Shown one piece after another: positions 51,666 through 60,927 of a stretch of DNA of 64,000 nt. Source of the stretch: Egicoccus halophilus (lineage in GTDB: Bacteria > Actinomycetota > Nitriliruptoria > Nitriliruptorales > Nitriliruptoraceae); the NCBI RefSeq assembly GCF_004300825.1, contig NZ_CP036250.1, positions 2,987,001-3,051,000 of the forward strand, written 5' to 3'. Position numbers and translations under genes: made by a program. The notes beneath the pieces are model-generated. The model had not been told where the DNA came from. It ran no database searches and saw only the letters and a program-made list of their open reading frames with translations. Position 1 is the first letter of the stretch. Each line of letters starts with the position of its first letter.

Positions 51666-53147
51666 TCAACGGCGCGGATCCCCCTCCCCCCGGGCCCAGG
51701 CGGTCAGCCGGTCGATCGCCGGCCCGGCCCGCTCCACCGTCAGCAGGAGCACGTCGTCCACCTCGATGCGCGTGTCGCCACGCGGCACCAGCACGGCGTC
51801 GCGCCGGATGACCGCCGTGACGATCGTCCCGCCGGGAACACCGACCTCGGCCAGGCGTCGGCCGGCCAGGAACAGGTCCTCGGTGACGTGCACCTCGACG
51901 AGGTCGACCTCGATGCCCTCCAGCGGCAGGGCCTGGGCCACGGGCGCCCACGCCGGCGTCGACTGCTCGAAACCGAGGCGCCGAACGATCGGCAGCAGCG
52001 CGAGGCCCTGCACGAGTACCGACGAGAGCACCACGAAGAACACCACGTCGAAGACGAGCAGGGCGTCGTCGATGCCGGCCGTCAACGGAAAGGTGGCCAG
52101 GACGATGGGCACCGCCCCTTTGAGCCCACCCGCGCTCAGCAGGGTCCGTTCGCGCCAGTCGTACCCCTGCCCGAGGGTGCACAACCACACCGCCGCCGGA
52201 CGGGCCACCAACGTCAGCACCGCGGCGACCCCCAACGCCCCCAGGGCGACCGCCGGGAGCCGGGCCGGGAACACCAATAGCCCGAGGACCAGGAACAACC
52301 CGATCTCGGCGGCGTTGGCGAGCGCCTCGTGGAACCCGAGGATCGTGCGCCGGTGGCGGGGCACGTAGGCGCCGACCAGCACACCGGTCAGATAGACCGC
52401 GACGAACCCCGAGGCACCGAGCCGCACGGCCGACCCGTAGGCCAGCACGCCCAGCGCGACCACCGCGATCGGGTACAGACCGTCGATGCCCAGTGGCAAC
52501 CGACGGAGCAGCACCACGGCCAGCCCTCCGACGCCCACACCCACCACCGCACCACCCAGCAGCTGCATGCCCGCGAACGCGGCCCAGGTCCCGGGCGAGG
52601 CACCACCGTCGACCGTGGCCAGCAGTCCGACGGTCAGCATCACGGCGATCGGGTCGTTGGATCCCGACTCGACCCGCAGCAGCGCCGACACCCGCCTCGG
52701 CAGGGGCGTGGTGCGCATCATCGAGAACACCGCGGCGGCGTCGGTCGAGCCGACGACCGCGCCCACCAGCGCCGCGGTGACGACCTCGACGTCGAGCAGC
52801 AACCACACGCCCAGGGCCGTGATCCCGGCGGTGGCCGCGACCCCGACGGTGGCGAGCAGCAGGCCGGGGACCGCCGCCAACCGCAGGTCGGTCGGCTTGG
52901 TGGTCAGACCGCCCTCGAGCAGGATGAACAGCAGGGCCACCACGCCGGCGTTCTGTACCAGTTCGGCGTCGGCGAGGCTGACGAGGTCGAGCCCGTCGTC
53001 GCCGACCAGCATCCCGAGCCCGAGGAACAGCAGCGCCCCAGGTACCCGCAGGCGGCGCGAGAAGCGGGTGGTGAGGGCGGAGACGACGACGGCCGACAAG
53101 GTCAGCACGGCGGCGAGGAGCAGGAAGGCGTCCACGCCGAGCGTCAT
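51666..53147 (-). CDS. Potassium/proton antiporter (CPA1, NhaP2/CvrA-like)
   Basis: 493 residues with 12-13 membrane helices. The CPA core has the ion-binding acidic residue in VGSTDAAAVFSMM and SGSNDPIAVMLT (ND motif). The C-terminal about 100 residues form a soluble RCK_C (TrkA-C) domain (IEVDLVEVHVTEDLFLAGRRLAEVGVPGGTIVTAV), typical of NhaP2-type antiporters regulated by nucleotides. ATG 53147 is used because sequence to 53210 is Arg/Pro-rich. Divergent from the M14 peptidase. Confidence 0.92.
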   Translation of the reverse strand: MTLGVDAFLLLAAVLTLSAVVVSALTTRFSRRLRVPGALLFLGLGMLVGDDGLDLVSLADAELVQNAGVVALLFILLEGGLTTKPTDLRLAAVPGLLLATVGVAATAGITALGVWLLLDVEVVTAALVGAVVGSTDAAAVFSMMRTTPLPRRVSALLRVESGSNDPIAVMLTVGLLATVDGGASPGTWAAFAGMQLLGGAVVGVGVGGLAVVLLRRLPLGIDGLYPIAVVALGVLAYGSAVRLGASGFVAVYLTGVLVGAYVPRHRRTILGFHEALANAAEIGLFLVLGLLVFPARLPAVALGALGVAAVLTLVARPAAVWLCTLGQGYDWRERTLLSAGGLKGAVPIVLATFPLTAGIDDALLVFDVVFFVVLSSVLVQGLALLPIVRRLGFEQSTPAWAPVAQALPLEGIEVDLVEVHVTEDLFLAGRRLAEVGVPGGTIVTAVIRRDAVLVPRGDTRIEVDDVLLLTVERAGPAIDRLTAWARGEGDPRR

Positions 53148-53423
53148 CTGCAAAGCAGCCGGCCTTCGTCGTCCTGGGCACCGCGGGCGCGGCCGCCGAC
53201 GCTCCAGCATGCCAGTTCCCGGCTCCTCGTAGGGCCGGCGACGGACGGCCGGGCCGGGAGCGGCGACCCACCGGTCGGGTCGCCCGGGCCGTCGCTACCG
53301 GGTCGCCTCCCGGTCCCCTGTGCGGTCCTGGCACGTCAGACTGTCCCCAACGGACTAGTTCTCTAGCGTCCGACGCGCCGCTCCGGGCAGCCGGAGCACC
53401 CACACGCGAGAGAGACGCCACTG

Positions 53424-54605
53424 ATGAGACGATTCTTGACCCTCGGGCTGGCCGCCCTGCTGGGGATGTCGGTCTTCGCACCCGCCGCCGGTGCGCAGAG
53501 CGCCGAGGCCGACTGCCGCAACCTGCCCACCACACCCTCCACGTCGGGGTGGACGGACTACGCCCAGCTCGAGAAGGAACTCGACCGGATCGAGCGGACC
53601 AGCCGTGGTCGGGTCGAAGTGAGCTCCATCGGGCAGACCCAGCTGGGCCACGAGATCTACGCGGCCCGCGTCGGCTCGGGCGACCAGGTCCTGCTCGTGA
53701 CGGCCGAGATCCACGGCAACGAGAAGACCGGGCCGGAGGCGCTGCTCAGCCTGCTCAAGACGCTGGGCAGCAGCGGCAACCCGCAGGTGCAGGCGTGGCT
53801 CGAGGACGTGACGCTCGTCGCGATCCCGAAGTTCAACGTCGACGGGGCCGAGCGCAACCAGCGCCAGAACGTCTTCCCGTGGGCCGACGTCGTGGAGCAG
53901 TTCCCCCAGCTCGAGGGCGCTGCGCCGGCGTGGAACTACAACGCCCGCATCGGCGGCTTCGACGTCAACCGCGACTTCAACCCGGACCTCGACTACGAGC
54001 CACGGGCCGAGGACCTGCCGGGCGGCAACCTCGAACCGGGCTTCTACCTGACCAACGAGGCCCGCGCGCTGCGCGACCTCTACGTCGAGCTGCGCGACGA
54101 GTTCGGGCACGTCGAGGCCTACGTCGACCTGCACCACATGGGTCCGTGCAACCAGGTCGACGGGGACGGTCAGTACGTCTCGGTCGCGCTCGACTACCCA
54201 CCGCTCGGCCCTGACGACAGCGACAAGTACGACGCCTGGCCGGCACTCGACCAGGAGCGCTCGCGCCGCTACGCCCTGGCCGCGGCCGAGGGCATGTTCG
54301 ACAAGGCGGGCAATGGCAACGGGCAGAGCTCGCCGTTCTTCGGCGGCGTGACCCGCTACCTGCACCCCGAGTGGCGTGACCTGCCAGGGCAGGCGCGCTC
54401 GTCGTTCGCCCTCAACGGCACCTCGACCGTGCTGTTCGAGGTCCGCGGCCAGCAGCAGGCCTGGGGACAGAAGCAGAAGGGCATGTTGACCGCCGTCGTC
54501 GAGGCGGGCCTGGTCGGCATCGTCGAGCGGATGGCCGACGGCTCCATCGAGCAGATGGACGGTGACGACTTCTACGAGCTGCCGACCTACGGCTGGGACC
54601 AGTAG
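53424..54605 (+). CDS. Secreted M14 zinc carboxypeptidase
   Basis: 393 residues. Signal peptide 1-24 with cleavage near AGAQ. Zinc ligands are His97 and Glu100 in EIHGNEKTG and a His in DLHHMGP (about 237-238). Substrate carboxylate binding is by Arg183 in FDVNRDFNP, and the catalytic Glu339 is in TVLFEVRGQ. It would remove C-terminal residues from peptides or act on peptidoglycan stem peptides outside the cell. AGAGAGACG precedes ATG 53424. A hairpin terminator follows. Confidence 0.93.
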   Translation: MRRFLTLGLAALLGMSVFAPAAGAQSAEADCRNLPTTPSTSGWTDYAQLEKELDRIERTSRGRVEVSSIGQTQLGHEIYAARVGSGDQVLLVTAEIHGNEKTGPEALLSLLKTLGSSGNPQVQAWLEDVTLVAIPKFNVDGAERNQRQNVFPWADVVEQFPQLEGAAPAWNYNARIGGFDVNRDFNPDLDYEPRAEDLPGGNLEPGFYLTNEARALRDLYVELRDEFGHVEAYVDLHHMGPCNQVDGDGQYVSVALDYPPLGPDDSDKYDAWPALDQERSRRYALAAAEGMFDKAGNGNGQSSPFFGGVTRYLHPEWRDLPGQARSSFALNGTSTVLFEVRGQQQAWGQKQKGMLTAVVEAGLVGIVERMADGSIEQMDGDDFYELPTYGWDQ

Positions 54606-54634
54606 GACGTCGAGGTCCGACGGCGAGGGGGCGA

Positions 54635-54664
54635 CGAGGGGGCGGCGCGCAGACCGCCCCCTCG
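54635..54664 (+). terminator. Hairpin terminator after the M14 peptidase
   Basis: An 11-bp stem, CGAGGGGGCGG and CCGCCCCCTCG, with an 8-nt loop, 30 bp after the stop. Confidence 0.75.
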
Positions 54665-54824
54665 CCGTGTCCCGCTCGTCGGGACCGTGTCGGGCGGTCC
54701 ACTGGGCAGCGTCGCCGGCGGCGGGTGCCCCGGCGCCGGAACCCCCACCGGCGCGGCACCGGGCTACCGTCGGGTGCTCCACCCCAGCGAGCGACCGCTC
54801 GCGTGCAACCGACGTGAGGTGCTC

Positions 54825-55613
54825 GTGCAACGACTCGCCATCGACGTGCGTGCGTCCTGGAACGCCACGGCGGCGGCCGCCGGCCTCGTGCTCCTGCAGG
54901 TCGCCGACGCCGCCGGACAGACCCACGTCGCCGAGCACCTCGAGGTCGAGGGCGCCGAGGTCGAGGACCCCGGGACCCGCCCCGACGGGTCCCGGCCACT
55001 GCGCCTGCACGCGCAGGCCGGCACGGTCCGCCTGCACTACCGCGCCGACGTGGACGTCGCGCCGGCCGATACCGTCGGCGACGCGCCGCTCCCGGGCCTG
55101 GCCGGACTCGACCTCGACCTGCAGACCTGGACCCTGCCCAGCCGCTACTGCCCCAGCGACGTGCTGCGACCGATGGCCGTCGCCCTGTTCGGCGGCGGCC
55201 CGCACACCGGGACGCTGCTCGAGGACGTCCGGGCGTGGGTCGAGCGGGAGGTGGCCTACGTCCCGGGGTCCAGCGACGTGCACACCGCCGCCGACGAGAC
55301 GATGCTGCGCCGAGCCGGGGTGTGCCGGGACCTCGCCCACCTGACCGCCACGCTGCTGCGGGCGCTCAACGTGCCCGCACGCCTCGTCGCCGTGTACGCG
55401 CTCGACCTCGAACCGCCCGACTTCCATGCGGTGGTCGAGGCCCACGACGGCACCGGCTGGCGACTGTTGGACGCGACCGGGCTCGCGTCGACCTCGACGC
55501 TGGCGCGGATCGCGACCGGACGCGACGCTGCCGAGATCGCCTGGGGCACCATCGACGGACCGATGAACTTCGCGGACCTCGCGGTGGAGGTCACCGACGG
55601 GACACAGGACTAG
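54825..55613 (+). CDS. Transglutaminase-like protein
   Basis: 262 residues, no signal peptide. An N-terminal beta domain (about 1-95) is followed by the transglutaminase core with Cys in RRAGVCRDLAHLTATLLRAL, His in EPPDFHAVVEAH and Asp in WRLLDATG. This N-terminal domain plus core layout is the bacterial cysteine-protease-like transglutaminase type. GTG 54825 is used, with GAGGTGCTC upstream. Its TAG stop shares CTAG with the stop of the opposite gene. Confidence 0.88.
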   Translation: MQRLAIDVRASWNATAAAAGLVLLQVADAAGQTHVAEHLEVEGAEVEDPGTRPDGSRPLRLHAQAGTVRLHYRADVDVAPADTVGDAPLPGLAGLDLDLQTWTLPSRYCPSDVLRPMAVALFGGGPHTGTLLEDVRAWVEREVAYVPGSSDVHTAADETMLRRAGVCRDLAHLTATLLRALNVPARLVAVYALDLEPPDFHAVVEAHDGTGWRLLDATGLASTSTLARIATGRDAAEIAWGTIDGPMNFADLAVEVTDGTQD

Positions 55614-55960
55614 AGCAGGGTCCACGCGATCAGCGCGCCCGCCACGCTGGCGGACACCGCCCAGGTGAGGACCTTCACCGACGTCGGGGCACGGCGGTAG
55701 CGCTGCAGCACGTCGTCGCCGACGTCGACCCCCTCGAGCAATGCCCGGCGCGCCCAGCCGAACACGACCGCGAGCATGGCCATACCGAGCGGGACGACCA
55801 CGGTGGACGGGCCCGGGAACACGATCATCGCCAGCCCGCCGAGCACCACGACGGCACCGACCGCGATCCACATCACGTGGAAGACCCGGCCGTGCCGGTC
55901 GTAGACGTCACGTGCCTCGTCGACCTTGCGGTCGGCGCGTTCGCGCGCCTCGTCTCCCAC
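55610..55960 (-). CDS. PGPGW-type (TIGR02611-like) membrane protein
   Basis: 116 residues. A charged N-terminus (GDEARERADRKVDEARDVYDRHG) precedes helix 1 (about 30-48). The signature loop IVFPGPSTVVVPLGMAML corresponds to the family's PGPGW stretch, and a C-terminal helix (about 95-114) follows. Function unknown. GTG 55960 follows GGAGGACCGC. The stop overlaps that of the transglutaminase gene. Confidence 0.82.
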   Translation of the reverse strand: MGDEARERADRKVDEARDVYDRHGRVFHVMWIAVGAVVVLGGLAMIVFPGPSTVVVPLGMAMLAVVFGWARRALLEGVDVGDDVLQRYRRAPTSVKVLTWAVSASVAGALIAWTLL

Positions 55961-56140
55961 GCGGTCCTCCGCCCTCGTCCCGACCGGGAGGCTACGTGGG
56001 AGCCGGCCGCGGCGGACCCGGCCGACCGACGCGGACACGCCTCGTCCGTCCGGCCCGCCGCCGCGAACCGCCGGACACGACGCCGGCCCTAGGGTGGGAG
56101 TCGCACGGCGACCGGGAACACGCTTCGGAAGGGCCTGCGG

Positions 56141-56638
56141 ATGGCCGCCGAGCCGACCACCACCGACACCGCCGACGGGCGGGTCTTCGTCGCGGGTGCG
56201 TTGACGTTCGGCTTCGGGTTGGGTGGGCTCGCCGACGGCATCGTGCTCCACCAGGTGCTGCAGTGGCACAACCTCGTCAGCAGCCGCGTCCCGCGCGAGA
56301 GCCAGGCGGCGCTCGAGCAGAACCTGTTCTGGGACGGCGTCTTCCACCTCGCCACCACGATCGTGCTCGTCGTGGGTGTCCTGCTGCTCCACCGCGGCTG
56401 GGAGCGGCAGGATCGGGCGACCGGGAACCTGGCGGCGCTGGCCGGCCTGTCGCTGCTCGGCTGGGGCGCCTTCCACGCGGTCGACCAGCTGGTGTTCCAC
56501 CTGCTGCTCGACGTGCACGACATCCGCCAGGGCGTGGCGAACCCCGGGGTCTACAACTGGGGCTTCTTCGCCATCGGTGGCGTGCTGGCTGCCGCCGGCT
56601 GTCTGCTGCTACGGACCCGGGGACGCATCGGCCGGTGA
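56141..56638 (+). CDS. DUF2243 membrane protein
   Basis: 165 residues with four membrane helices. The conserved GGLADGIVLHQVLQWHN, HLATTIVLVVGVLLL, FHAVDQLVFHLLLDVHDIR and VYNWGFFAIGG are the DUF2243 pattern. The many conserved His in the membrane (LHQVLQWHN; FHAVDQLVFH) suggest metal or haem binding; function unknown. ATG 56141 used. It begins a plus-strand pair with the DinB gene. Confidence 0.9.
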   Translation: MAAEPTTTDTADGRVFVAGALTFGFGLGGLADGIVLHQVLQWHNLVSSRVPRESQAALEQNLFWDGVFHLATTIVLVVGVLLLHRGWERQDRATGNLAALAGLSLLGWGAFHAVDQLVFHLLLDVHDIRQGVANPGVYNWGFFAIGGVLAAAGCLLLRTRGRIGR

Positions 56639-56720
56639 ACGGCGGACGTCGTCACGGGCGTGCGGCCGGGGTCACGGCCGCCACCTAGGTTGTGCCGGCC
56701 CAGCGAGACGGAGGACGCCC

Positions 56721-57305
56721 GTGGTGCCGGACGACGCCAAGCAGACCCTGCAGCGCTACCTGCAGGTCGCCCGCGACACGCTGCTGTGGAAGCTCGACGG
56801 GCTGTCGGAGTACGACGTGCGCCGCCCGCTGGTGCCCACGGGGACGAACCTGTTGGGTCTGGTCAAGCACCTGGCCGGCGTCGAGGCGGGCTACCTCGGC
56901 CTGGTCTTCGACCGGCCGTTCCCGCAGGAGCTGCCCTGGATGGCGATGGACGCGCCACCCAACGCCGACCTGTGGGCCACGGTCGAGGAGTCCCGCGACG
57001 ACGTGCTGGGCCTGTACCGGCGGGTGTGGGCGCACGCGGACGCGACGATCGCGGACCTGCCGCTGGACACCACCGGGCGGGTCCCGTGGTGGGCGCCCGG
57101 CGGCGAGGAGGTGACGCTGCACCGCATCCTCGTGCACGTGGTGACCGAGACCCACCGGCACGCCGGCCACGCCGACCTGGTGCGCGAGTTGATCGACGGT
57201 GCCGCCGGGCTCCGCGCCGGCGCGGAGAACCTGCCCGACGGCGACGACGCCTGGTGGGACCGCCACCGACGACAGGTCGAGGACGCGGCGCGCACGTTCC
57301 GCTGA
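56721..57305 (+). CDS. DinB family protein (DUF664-like)
   Basis: 194 residues, four-helix DinB fold. Metal-binding His positions lie in GLVKHLAGVEAGYLG, then VVTETHRHAGHADLVREL. Members are often metal-dependent thiol S-transferases (mycothiol- or bacillithiol-dependent) or stress proteins; the reaction here is not known. GTG 56721 (or 56724) with GGAGGACG upstream. Confidence 0.85.
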   Translation: MVPDDAKQTLQRYLQVARDTLLWKLDGLSEYDVRRPLVPTGTNLLGLVKHLAGVEAGYLGLVFDRPFPQELPWMAMDAPPNADLWATVEESRDDVLGLYRRVWAHADATIADLPLDTTGRVPWWAPGGEEVTLHRILVHVVTETHRHAGHADLVRELIDGAAGLRAGAENLPDGDDAWWDRHRRQVEDAARTFR

Positions 57306-57329
57306 CGGCCGCGGCGGCCCCGTCGGGGG

Positions 57330-57764
57330 TCAGACGCGGTCGAGTGCTGCCACGGCGACGCGGCCGACGCAGTCGGGGCAGCGCGCCCGGAAGGTGACGT
57401 CCACCCCGAGCAGTTCGAAGCCGTGCTGCTCGCCGTCGGGCAGCCGGGGGTCGTCGACGTGGACGTCGAGCATCCGTCCGCAGTCCACGCACAGCAGATG
57501 GTGGTGCGGGTGCTCGACGTTGGGGTCGTAGCGCTTGCGACCGTCGACGTGGGCGACCTCGAGGAGCTCGCCCATGTCCACCAGCTCGTGCAGCGTGTTG
57601 TAGACGGTGGCGAGGCTGACCTCGGGCAGGATCGCGCGGGCGCGGTCGAACACCTCGTCGGCCGCCAGGTGGACGTGCTCGCCGGCCAGCACCTCGGCGA
57701 TGACGCGCCGCTGCGCGGTCAGACGCCAGCGGCGGTCGCGCAGGCGCTCCACCAGCGGTTGCAC
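57330..57764 (-). CDS. Fur family transcriptional regulator (FurA/PerR-like)
   Basis: 144 residues. Winged-helix DNA-binding domain (LRDRRWRLTAQRRVIAEVL; SLATVYNTLHELVDMGEL), then the metal-binding domain with HPHHHLLCVDCGRM and a second pair in RARCPDCVGR. Two CxxC motifs form the structural zinc site. Divergent from katG, so a peroxide/iron regulator of katG is likely. GTG 57764 has GAGGACCTGCC before it; sequence upstream to 57959 is not Fur-like. Confidence 0.92.
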   Translation of the reverse strand: MQPLVERLRDRRWRLTAQRRVIAEVLAGEHVHLAADEVFDRARAILPEVSLATVYNTLHELVDMGELLEVAHVDGRKRYDPNVEHPHHHLLCVDCGRMLDVHVDDPRLPDGEQHGFELLGVDVTFRARCPDCVGRVAVAALDRV

Positions 57765-57850
57765 GGCAGGTCCTCGGTCCGGTCGACGGGGAGAGATCGG
57801 CCGAACGCTACCAGAGCCCGTGCCAGCACCGCCGTCGCTCGAACTACCGG

Positions 57851-57877
57851 TTGCTCCCAGGCTTGGAACTGTTCTAG
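57851..57877 (+). promoter_or_regulatory. Candidate katG promoter with Fur/PerR-like operator
   Basis: TTGCTC (57851-57856) and TTCTAG (57872-57877), with 15 bp between, form a candidate promoter. GAAC-T-GTTC (57866-57874) is an inverted repeat overlapping the -10, where the adjacent Fur-family regulator could bind. Confidence 0.45.
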
Positions 57878-57976
57878 CTTGCCGACATCGCACGGGACGC
57901 GGCCCGGCCGGCTCGACAGGGGCCGCATCGCCCCAGGCCGGGCGAGACGAGACCAGCACCCTTCGAGGAGGACATC

Positions 57977-60178
57977 GTGTCCGACCAATCCACCACGCGC
58001 CCCGAGTGGGCCGCGCGGACGACGCCCAGCCTGCAGGGCAACGAGCACTGGTGGCCCGACCAGCTCAGCCTCAACATCCTGCACCAGAAGCACCCCGACG
58101 CGAACCCGCTCGGCGAGAACTTCCGGTACGCCGACGCGTTCTCGCAGCTCGACGTCGAGGCGCTGACCGCCGACGTCGACGCGCTGATGACCGACTCGCA
58201 GGACTGGTGGCCCGCCGACTGGGGTCACTACGGTCCGTTCTTTATCCGCATGTCGTGGCACGCGGCCGGCACCTACCGGGCGATCGACGGCCGCGGCGGT
58301 GGCGGCACCGGCGCCCAGCGCTTCGCACCGCTCAACAGCTGGCCCGACAACGGCAACCTCGACAAGGCCCGCCGGCTGCTGTGGCCGATCAAGCAGAAGT
58401 ACGGCGAGAAGATCTCCTGGGCCGACCTGCTGGTCTTCGCCGGCAACCGGGCGCTCGAGACCATGGGCTTCAAGACCTTCGGCTTCGGGTTCGGCCGCTC
58501 CGACATCTGGGCGCCCGAGGACGACGTCTACTGGGGCCCGGAGACCGAGTGGCTGGCGACCGAGGACGAGCGCTACACCGGTGACTGGGAGGACGGCAGC
58601 CGCGTCCTGGACAATCCGCTCGCCGCGGTCCAGATGGGCCTGATCTACGTCAACCCCGAGGGCCCCAACGGTGTGCCCGACGCGCTGAAGTCCGCGCAGG
58701 ACATCCGCGAGACCTTCGGCCGCATGGGGATGAACGACCGCGAGACGGCCGCCCTGACGGTCGGCGGTCACACCTTCGGCAAGATGCACGGCAACGGTCC
58801 GAAGGAGGCCGTCGGCGGCCTGCCCGAGGAGTCCAAGATCCACGAGCAGGGCTTCGGCTGGGCCAACACCCACGAGACCGGCCTGGGTGAGTACACCATC
58901 ACCTCCGGCCTCGAGGGCGCCTGGACCCCGACGCCGACGCAGTGGGACAACTCCTACCTCGACACGCTGTTCAACAACCAGTGGGAGCTCACCGAGTCGC
59001 CCGCCGGCGCCAAGCAGTGGGAGCCGGTCGACCCCGACGAGAAGTACCTCGTCCCCGACGCGCACGTCGAGGGCCGCAAGAACAAGCCGGTGATGTCGAC
59101 CGCCGACATGGCGATGATGGCCGACGAGACCTACCTCGGGATCTGCAAGGAGTTCTACGAGAACCCCGACGTGCTCGCCGACGAGTTCGCCCGCGCCTGG
59201 TACAAGCTGCTGCACCGGGACATGGGCCCGAGCGCCCGCTACCTCGGCCCCCAGATCCCGGACGAGGAGCTGGTCTGGCAGGACCCGGTCCCCGCACACG
59301 AGGGACCGCTGGTCTCCGAGGACGAGATCGCCACGCTCAAGCAGCAGATCGCCGACTCCGGCCTGAGCGCCGCGCAGCTGGTCGGCACCGCCTGGGCGTC
59401 GGCCTGCACCTACCGCCAGACCGACCACCGCGGTGGCGCCAACGGTGCACGCATCCGGCTCGAGCCGCAGGCCAGCTGGGACGTCAACCTGCGCTCCGGC
59501 GTCGCGGGCGTGATCGACCAGCTCGAGCAGATCAAGGACGCCTCGGACGCGAACATCTCGCTCGCGGACCTCATCGTCCTCGCCGGCAGCGTCGGGATCG
59601 AGATGGCGGCCGAGGCGGCCGGGCACGACATCACCGTCCCGTTCACCCCGGGCCGCACCGACGCGACCCAGGAGCAGACCGAGGTCGACACCTTCGGGTG
59701 GCTCGAGCCCAAGCACGACGGGTTCCGCAATTACCTGCTGAAGACGCCGCGTGGCCTCCCGGCCGAGCACTTCCTGATCGACCGGGCGTTCATGCTCAAC
59801 CTCAGCGCACCCGAGATGGCGGCGCTGGTCGGTGGCTTCCGCGGCATCGGCGTCAACGCCGGTGACGACAACACCGACGGCTACCTGACCGACCGTCTCG
59901 GTCAGTTGACCAACGACTTCTTCCTCAACCTGGTCGGCATGGACACCGTCTGGGAGCCGATCGGCGAGGGCGAGGACCGGTTCGAGGGCAAGAGCCGCAC
60001 GACCGGGGAGACCCGCTGGACCGCCACGCGCGTGGACCTGATCTTCGGCTCCAACTCGGTGCTGCGGGCCATCGCCGAGGAGTACGCGGCCGACGGTGGC
60101 GAGGAGCGCATGCTCGACCGCTTCGTCCAGGGCTGGGTCAAGGTCATGAACGCGGACCGGTTCGACCTGCACCGCTGA
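57977..60178 (+). CDS. katG: Catalase-peroxidase
   Basis: 733 residues, full length. Distal active site Arg91, Trp94 and His95 in [12 protein letters not shown]; Trp94, with the Tyr in [13 protein letters not shown] and a downstream Met, should form the Met-Tyr-Trp adduct of catalase activity. The proximal haem His is in [13 protein letters not shown]. The C-terminal gene-duplicated peroxidase-like domain is present. It detoxifies hydrogen peroxide in the cytoplasm. ATG is replaced by GTG 57977, with GAGGAGGAC upstream. Divergent from a Fur-family gene. Confidence 0.97.
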   Translation: MSDQSTTRPEWAARTTPSLQGNEHWWPDQLSLNILHQKHPDANPLGENFRYADAFSQLDVEALTADVDALMTDSQDWWPADWGHYGPFFIRMSWHAAGTYRAIDGRGGGGTGAQRFAPLNSWPDNGNLDKARRLLWPIKQKYGEKISWADLLVFAGNRALETMGFKTFGFGFGRSDIWAPEDDVYWGPETEWLATEDERYTGDWEDGSRVLDNPLAAVQMGLIYVNPEGPNGVPDALKSAQDIRETFGRMGMNDRETAALTVGGHTFGKMHGNGPKEAVGGLPEESKIHEQGFGWANTHETGLGEYTITSGLEGAWTPTPTQWDNSYLDTLFNNQWELTESPAGAKQWEPVDPDEKYLVPDAHVEGRKNKPVMSTADMAMMADETYLGICKEFYENPDVLADEFARAWYKLLHRDMGPSARYLGPQIPDEELVWQDPVPAHEGPLVSEDEIATLKQQIADSGLSAAQLVGTAWASACTYRQTDHRGGANGARIRLEPQASWDVNLRSGVAGVIDQLEQIKDASDANISLADLIVLAGSVGIEMAAEAAGHDITVPFTPGRTDATQEQTEVDTFGWLEPKHDGFRNYLLKTPRGLPAEHFLIDRAFMLNLSAPEMAALVGGFRGIGVNAGDDNTDGYLTDRLGQLTNDFFLNLVGMDTVWEPIGEGEDRFEGKSRTTGETRWTATRVDLIFGSNSVLRAIAEEYAADGGEERMLDRFVQGWVKVMNADRFDLHR

Positions 60179-60180
60179 CC

Positions 60181-60246
60181 CGACGCACCACCAGCACCGA
60201 CGCACCACCAGCACCGACGCACCACCAGCACCGACGCATCACCAGG
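60181..60246. repeat. 17-bp tandem repeat after katG
   Basis: The unit CGACGCACCACCAGCAC occurs three times perfectly (60181-60231), with a fourth degenerate copy to 60246. It starts 2 bp after the katG stop and precedes the hairpin terminator. Confidence 0.9.
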
Positions 60247-60275
60247 CGAGCGGCCGTCCTCAGGGCGGCCGCTCG
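60247..60275 (+). terminator. Hairpin terminator of katG
   Basis: 10-bp stem CGAGCGGCCG and CGGCCGCTCG with loop TCCTCAGGG, after the 17-bp repeats. Confidence 0.7.
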
Positions 60276-60432
60276 TCGCGTGTCGGTAGCACCGGTCCGC
60301 GACGCCTCGCGTCCGGCCGGCGCGAGGAACCGATGGTCCCCCGTCGGCCCGCGCCGCGACCCGGACGACGCCGCCACGGCCCGACGCGCGACGACTAGCG
60401 TCGCGCACCGACGGCGAGCGGAAGGGCAGCGG

Positions 60433-60798
60433 GTGGCGATCGATCCGACCGGGGCGCAGCTGAAGCAGCTGTTGGCCGAGGACGACGGCGAGCCGGTGGT
60501 GATGCTCAACCTGCTGCGCTTCGCACCCGACGGCGGGCGGGCCCGCTACGCCGAGTACGCACGCCACCTCTCGGAGACGTTCCTGCCCCGCTACGGCGGC
60601 GAGGTCCTCTACGCCGGCAGCGGGTCGAGTCCGCTGGTCGCCGAGGACGGCCAGGCCTGGGACGCGGTCGTGCTCGTGCGCTATCCCGACCGGCAGTCCT
60701 TCAGCCGCATGGTCGCCGATCCGGAGTACCAGCAGGTCACGCACCTGCGTACCGAGGCGCTGACCGAGGCGGTCCTCCAGGCGACCCGCCCCTGGTGA
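60433..60798 (+). CDS. DUF1330-like protein
   Basis: 121 residues with a ferredoxin-like alpha/beta dimer fold pattern: EPVVMLNLLRF at the start, RYAEYARHLSETFLPRYGGEVLYAGSG in the middle and VVLVRYPDRQSFSRMVADPEYQQVTHLR at the end, as in DUF1330 proteins. Function unknown. GTG 60433 is used; there is a weak GGGCAGC ribosome binding site, so the start is moderate. Confidence 0.8.
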   Translation: MAIDPTGAQLKQLLAEDDGEPVVMLNLLRFAPDGGRARYAEYARHLSETFLPRYGGEVLYAGSGSSPLVAEDGQAWDAVVLVRYPDRQSFSRMVADPEYQQVTHLRTEALTEAVLQATRPW

Positions 60799-60799
60799 C

Positions 60800-60841
60800 C
60801 TGCCTCTGGTGAGCTGCCTCTGGTGAGCTGCCCCTGGTGAC
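60800..60841. repeat. 14-bp tandem repeat overlapping the gap after DUF1330 gene
   Basis: CTGCCTCTGGTGAG occurs at 60800-60813 and 60814-60827, with a variant third copy to 60841. It lies just after the stop at 60798. Confidence 0.8.
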
Positions 60842-60880
60842 CCGCCATCCGTGACGTCGCGCCCGGCTGGTGGTGCCCGG

Positions 60881-60927
60881 TTGGTGCTTCGGCGGTGCGC
60901 TGCGATACTTAGGTAATGCTCACCTCG
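60881..60927 (+). promoter_or_regulatory. IdeR/DtxR-controlled leaderless promoter of the iron importer
   Basis: TTGGTG (60881-60886), a 17-bp spacer and GATACT (60904-60909, with an upstream TGC) form a good promoter whose start would fall at about 60916, exactly the A of ATG. The sequence TTAGGTAATGCTCACCTCG (60909-60927) matches the DtxR/IdeR consensus TTAGGTTAGGCTAACCTAA closely in its inner part. The operator therefore overlaps the -10, the transcription start and the first codons: iron-loaded IdeR would block transcription. Confidence 0.8.

Noticed and set aside
57719-60214. Long open frame antisense to katG
   Set aside because: The plus strand encodes an unmistakable full-length KatG; the antisense frame has no domain and is biased to Val/Gly/Leu.
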